A stretch of DNA of 9,353 bases, taken from positions 1 through 9,353 of the forward strand of contig DAOUHE010000171.1 of the NCBI GenBank assembly GCA_034428715.1, written 5' to 3'. The position numbers and the translations under genes are program-made. The notes under the pieces were generated by a model. It was not told where the DNA came from, did no database searches, and saw only the letters and a program-made list of their open reading frames with translations. Below are positions 6,645-9,353 of the stretch, in pieces. How positions within the stretch are numbered: the stretch's first letter is position 1; the number at the start of each line of letters is the position of its first letter. This DNA is from Io17-Chloro-G2 sp034428715. Its GTDB lineage: Bacteria > Chloroflexota > Dehalococcoidia > Lucifugimonadales > UBA3495.

Positions 6645-7577
6645 ATGAGCCAATCACATAACGTGCCCTTAGGGATTGCGATTCCCCAGGTATTTTTGGA
6701 CCAGCCGGTGGATATGGAACTTGTTCAAAAATTTGCCAAGCGTCCCGAGGAACTGGAATACGACAGTATTTGGGTCCAAGAACGGCTCATCGGCGACACG
6801 CCGACGCTGGAGGGGTTGAGCCTGCTTTGCTATATCGCTGCCATCACCAAGAAGGTGCGGCTGGGGACCTCAGTCGTGGTGGCTCCCGACCACAATCCCG
6901 CCCACCTGGCCAAACAATTCAGTACATTGGACAATATGAGCAACGGCCGGTTGACCATCGGCCTCGGCCTCGGCGGACGCCTGCAGCACGCCCAGTTACT
7001 GGGAGGCGCCACCGAACGGCGGGTGCGTTACCTGGTCGAGAGCCTCGGGGTGATGAAAGCCCTGTGGGAGCAGCCCGAGGCTAGCTACGACGGCTACTTC
7101 TGGAAACTGGACGGCGAGGCCATGGAGCCCAAACCCATCCAAAAGCCTCACCCGCCCGTGTGGTTCGGTGGGCGTCATCCCGACGCGTTGCGCCGCGCCG
7201 TCCGCCTCGGCGACGGCTGGATGGGAGCAGGCTCGTCATCCACCGAACAGTTCAAGCAGCACGTCAGTATTCTCCACGAACACCTGGAGGCGTCGGGGCG
7301 TGACCCGGACACTTTCCCCATCTCCAAACGGGTATATATCGCTCTGGACGACGACGAAGACCGGGCCGAAGGGCGGCTCCGGGAATGGTTTGGCCGCCAT
7401 TTCGGCAACGCCGAAATGGGTTCGGACGTTACGGTCCGGGGCAGTGTCTCCCGCTGCGCCGAGGGACTGGCGGAGATCGTGGACGGGGGCGCGCAGATGT
7501 TGATGCTCAACCCGGTGTTCGAACAAATGGAGCACCTTGAAGAGTTCCGGCGGATGTTCCCGGTCTCTGTTTCGTGA
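6645..7577 (+). CDS. LLM-class flavin-dependent oxidoreductase
   Basis: This 310-residue bacterial luciferase-like TIM-barrel protein is expected to use reduced FMN or F420. Motifs are ELEYDSIWVQER (36-47), VRLGTSVVVAPDHNPAHLAKQ (71-91), LDNMSNGRLTIGLGLGG (95-111) and KPHPPVWFGGRHPDALRRA (167-185) followed by GDGWMGAG (189-196). This order is standard for the family, and the length is typical. GAGGTGA six bases upstream supports the start. The gene lies 52 bases after the epoxide hydrolase and 97 before another LLM gene, so co-transcription is plausible. Whether it is a monooxygenase or an F420-dependent dehydrogenase cannot be read from the sequence. Pairing with an epoxide hydrolase suggests oxidation of an organic substrate, which is inference. 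No frameshift or missing core motif was seen. Confidence 0.92.
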   Translation: MSQSHNVPLGIAIPQVFLDQPVDMELVQKFAKRPEELEYDSIWVQERLIGDTPTLEGLSLLCYIAAITKKVRLGTSVVVAPDHNPAHLAKQFSTLDNMSNGRLTIGLGLGGRLQHAQLLGGATERRVRYLVESLGVMKALWEQPEASYDGYFWKLDGEAMEPKPIQKPHPPVWFGGRHPDALRRAVRLGDGWMGAGSSSTEQFKQHVSILHEHLEASGRDPDTFPISKRVYIALDDDEDRAEGRLREWFGRHFGNAEMGSDVTVRGSVSRCAEGLAEIVDGGAQMLMLNPVFEQMEHLEEFRRMFPVSVS

Positions 7578-7674
7578 ACCGGTCCGGTCCAGCCGGTGGC
7601 ATTATAACGGCGATCAAGGTAAATGGTTATTCTGACGCAGATTACGAGCAAGCACATCGAGGCAGGAGGGACCG

Positions 7675-8745
7675 ATGGCAATCGAATTCTGGACGATGGG
7701 CGCTGGCCAACCCGGTGGTCCCGATTCAAAGGCATTCAACGGCGTGCGCCAGGCGGTCCGGGCGGAGGAATTGGGATACGACGGCATAGTCTACGTGGAC
7801 TCACAAAACGGTGTCGGCGATTGCTACATCGCGATGGCGCTGGCGGCGCACGCTACTTCCACGATAAAACTGGGCACGGGGGTCACAAACTCCTTCACAC
7901 GCCATCCGGCCGTGACAGCATCGGCCATCGCGACCGTGCAAGCGGAGAGCGGCGGACGCGCCTATCTGGGTATTGGCAGAGGCGATTCCGCCCTGGCGCA
8001 CCTCGGCCGCGCACCACATCCCGTCGCGGAGTTTGAGGACTACCTCGTGCGCCTCCAGGGCTACCTGCGCGGCGAGGAGGTCCCGTTCGAATCCGGGGGC
8101 GACATCGACTCGCTGGGCCTTGCGGACTACGCGGGTTGGAGCCGCATCTTCTGGATGGGGACGGTACAGCCCAAGGTCCCCGTCGATGTCGCCGCGACTG
8201 GTCCCAGGGTCATCGCCGCCGCCGCTCGCCACGCTGACCGCGTGAGCCTCAACGTAGGCGCGGACCCGGAGCGGATCCGCTGGGGCATGGATGTCGCGCG
8301 TGCCGCCCGCACGAGGGCCGGCCTATCACCCGAGATTCCCTTTAGCGCCTACCTGCCGCTGGTCGTGCACGATGATCCCGAAGAGGCGATGAGAATCGGC
8401 GCGGGGCAAGTCTCATTGTTTGCCCGCTTTTCCGCGATGTACGGAACCGTCGTCGGGCCAGCCTCGGCAAGCCAACGAGAAGTGCTACAGGGCATCCATA
8501 ATGCGTACGACATGCAGCAGCACGCCCGCGGCGGTGGCCCCCAAGAAGCGGCTGTGACGGGCGAGTTCGCGAGGAACTTCGGGATCTTTGGGCCTCCCTC
8601 CTATTGCACCGACCGTCTGTCGGAGCTTATTGAACTGGGGATCGACCGATTCGTCTTCCGCGGAACTCCGCTCGACCCCGGCAACCCGGACTCGCGCGCT
8701 GCAGAGCAATTTGTCCAGGAAGTCGTGCCGATGCTGCGAAACTGA
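7675..8745 (+). CDS. LLM-class flavin-dependent oxidoreductase, Mer-like
   Basis: This 356-residue luciferase-like protein is of the subgroup resembling methylenetetrahydromethanopterin reductase (Mer) and F420-dependent oxidoreductases. Visible motifs are RAEELGYDGIVYVDSQ (29-44), IKLGTGVTNSFTRHPAVTAS (64-83), AYLGIGRGDSALAHLGR (96-112), VPVDVAATGPRVIAAAARHA (168-187) with DRVSLNVGADPER (188-200), and a C-terminal LIELGIDRFVFRG (318-330). It differs clearly from the preceding LLM protein in length and motifs, so it is not a recent tandem copy. AGGAGGG four bases before the ATG supports the start. The cofactor may be F420 or FMN. Genuine methanogenesis-type Mer activity is unlikely in this setting, and a catabolic or detoxifying oxidoreductase is more probable. 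It may share a transcript with its neighbours, although 97 bases separate it from the first LLM gene. Confidence 0.92.
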   Translation: MAIEFWTMGAGQPGGPDSKAFNGVRQAVRAEELGYDGIVYVDSQNGVGDCYIAMALAAHATSTIKLGTGVTNSFTRHPAVTASAIATVQAESGGRAYLGIGRGDSALAHLGRAPHPVAEFEDYLVRLQGYLRGEEVPFESGGDIDSLGLADYAGWSRIFWMGTVQPKVPVDVAATGPRVIAAAARHADRVSLNVGADPERIRWGMDVARAARTRAGLSPEIPFSAYLPLVVHDDPEEAMRIGAGQVSLFARFSAMYGTVVGPASASQREVLQGIHNAYDMQQHARGGGPQEAAVTGEFARNFGIFGPPSYCTDRLSELIELGIDRFVFRGTPLDPGNPDSRAAEQFVQEVVPMLRN

Positions 8746-8890
8746 GCACCCCGGGACCAGCCCAAGGGTCGGTCAACGGCCGTTTAGATGGCGGCTGCCT
8801 CGATTTCTCCATGTTCAGGAAGATGGAGACAATATTAGCGCAGCGGACGAACCTGATTGTATCCCGATTGACCAATTATGAGGTATTGCG

Positions 8891-9175
8891 ATGACCACGA
8901 AGCGAAAGCCATTCAGCTATTCTTGGGGTAGCGGGTACGTGGCCGAAGAAGCGAGGGTGGAAGGGGAGCATCACGTGCCCACGCTACAACTATTGAAGTA
9001 CACCGAAGGTGAAGCCGCCGGTAACGTGAGCGTTAGATTCTGCCACTACGGCCATGCTGGGAACTTCCGGCGGTCGCCGCTGATGATGTCCCCTGATGAA
9101 ATAGACATGATGCGGAAAGCATTGCGCCAGACTCCGGAATTGCGGGATCTGCTGCGCAGGTTGGTCGAGGATTAG
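8891..9175 (+). CDS. Small protein of unknown function (94 residues)
   Basis: I do not recognise a named family. The protein is charged and soluble, with no membrane segment or signal peptide. Residues 31-52 look like beta strands (TLQLLKY, then NVSVRFCHYG), followed by FRRSPLMMSPDEIDMMRKAL (59-78) and a helical tail ELRDLLRRLVED (83-94). The single Cys51 with His52 and His55 could bind metal, but one Cys is weak evidence. The gene is probably real: GAGGT stands six bases before the ATG, and the protein has a sensible fold-like pattern rather than repeat-derived composition. It lies 145 bases after the second LLM gene and before a hairpin and a likely insertion sequence. I recall similar short proteins in Chloroflexota genomes, but that is unverified. 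Confidence 0.7.
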   Translation: MTTKRKPFSYSWGSGYVAEEARVEGEHHVPTLQLLKYTEGEAAGNVSVRFCHYGHAGNFRRSPLMMSPDEIDMMRKALRQTPELRDLLRRLVED

Positions 9176-9182
9176 ATGGTAA

Positions 9183-9214
9183 AGCCGGCGTCGCTGGCAA
9201 GCCACCCGTCGGCT
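9183..9214 (+). terminator. GC-rich hairpin after the small gene, possible terminator
   Basis: AGCCGGCG (9183-9190) pairs with CGTCGGCT (9207-9214) as an eight-pair stem with one G-T wobble, eight bases after the stop codon of the 94-residue gene. No T tract follows, so intrinsic termination is doubtful. It may instead mark the transcript end or a boundary feature. Confidence 0.3.
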
Positions 9215-9247
9215 AATCCTCATCCTAAGGAACTGTCACGAAATAAC

Positions 9248-9276
9248 TTGTTCTTTACTACATGCTCAGCTATACT
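9248..9276 (+). promoter_or_regulatory. Sigma70-like promoter before the transposase-like frame
   Basis: TTGTTC (9248-9253), a 17-base spacer and TATACT (9271-9276) form a credible promoter with a good -10 and a weak -35. Initiation about seven bases after the -10 falls at the GTG at 9283, which would give a leaderless or nearly leaderless message. No Shine-Dalgarno is seen before that GTG. Confidence 0.4.
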
Positions 9277-9282
9277 TAATGG

Positions 9283-9353
9283 GTGATAGTTGAAGGAGCG
9301 ATTCAAGCTCGTTACCAAGCGATTGCCCCCGTTGTGGACGAGCGGGTGCGGCG
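9283..9353 (+). CDS. Partial ISAzo13-type transposase (N-terminus, cut by window end)
   Basis: From a GTG at 9283 the frame reads VIVEGAIQARYQAI, then APVVDERVRR, and runs off the window. A stop codon at 9277-9279 in the same frame makes this GTG the only usual start. The pattern I-x-A-R-Y/F-x-A-[LI]-A-P-x-[LV]-D-E-R-x-R-R resembles the start of ISAzo13-family DDE transposases as I remember it. Only 23 complete codons are visible, so the assignment is tentative. If correct, the left end of the insertion sequence should lie upstream, perhaps around 9230-9245 where the sequence turns AT-rich. The target duplication and right end are outside the window. Confidence 0.5.
   Translation, partial: MIVEGAIQARYQAIAPVVDERVR

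Noticed and set aside
7578..7597. ACCGG/CCGGT hairpin after the first LLM gene
   Set aside because: Five pairs with no T tract; probably a by-product of GC-rich sequence.
7175..7735. 186-codon minus-strand open frame across the first LLM gene
   Set aside because: It overlaps a well-supported plus-strand enzyme, has no family motifs and arises from high GC content.
8588..8881. 97-codon plus-strand open frame overlapping the end of the second LLM gene
   Set aside because: It is largely an out-of-frame reading of the LLM gene and the following spacer; no ribosome site or motif.

Overview
The window looks like a Chloroflexota chromosome fragment, most likely SAR202 or another Dehalococcoidia-like lineage. 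This is an inference from gene content: a lipoprotein with a long Thr/Pro/Val-rich linker of the 'TVVVTATPEPT' kind, two luciferase-like (LLM) flavin oxidoreductases beside an EHN-type epoxide hydrolase, PuuE-like deacetylase-fold hydrolases, and short dispersed palindromes. No rRNA, tRNA or CRISPR array was seen.

Layout. Bases 1-307 are non-coding and contain a G/C-tract inverted repeat (186-258). A two-gene minus-strand operon follows: a PuuE/allantoinase-like polysaccharide deacetylase-fold protein (2177-1269), then a diverged paralogue (1222-308). A short palindrome at the gene junction covers the first gene's stop codon. Divergent from this operon is a secreted lipoprotein with two cupredoxin-like domains (2454-3332). 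Its second domain is cut by an in-frame TAA, and the expected domain end continues in the same frame to 3383. Next is a DUF1989 (urea carboxylase-associated family) protein (3545-4156), which converges on a minus-strand NAD-dependent epimerase/dehydratase (5153-4290).

From 5432 rightward there is a plus-strand run: epoxide hydrolase, LLM oxidoreductase, a second unrelated-looking LLM oxidoreductase, and a 94-residue protein of unknown function. Each has its own Shine-Dalgarno sequence, and the gaps are 52, 97 and 145 bases. After a GC-rich hairpin, the right edge carries a sigma70-like promoter and the first 23 complete codons of what looks like an ISAzo13-type transposase, cut by the window end.

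How the genes may work together (inference). The left half has hydrolase families tied to ureide and amide breakdown (PuuE-like, DUF1989). The right half looks like an oxidative module in which flavin monooxygenases oxidise an organic substrate and the epoxide hydrolase opens epoxides. This fits a lineage that degrades recalcitrant organic matter. No dedicated defence, secretion or biosynthetic system was recognised. The most notable observations are the interrupted cupredoxin domain and the tandem deacetylase paralogues with unequal active-site conservation.
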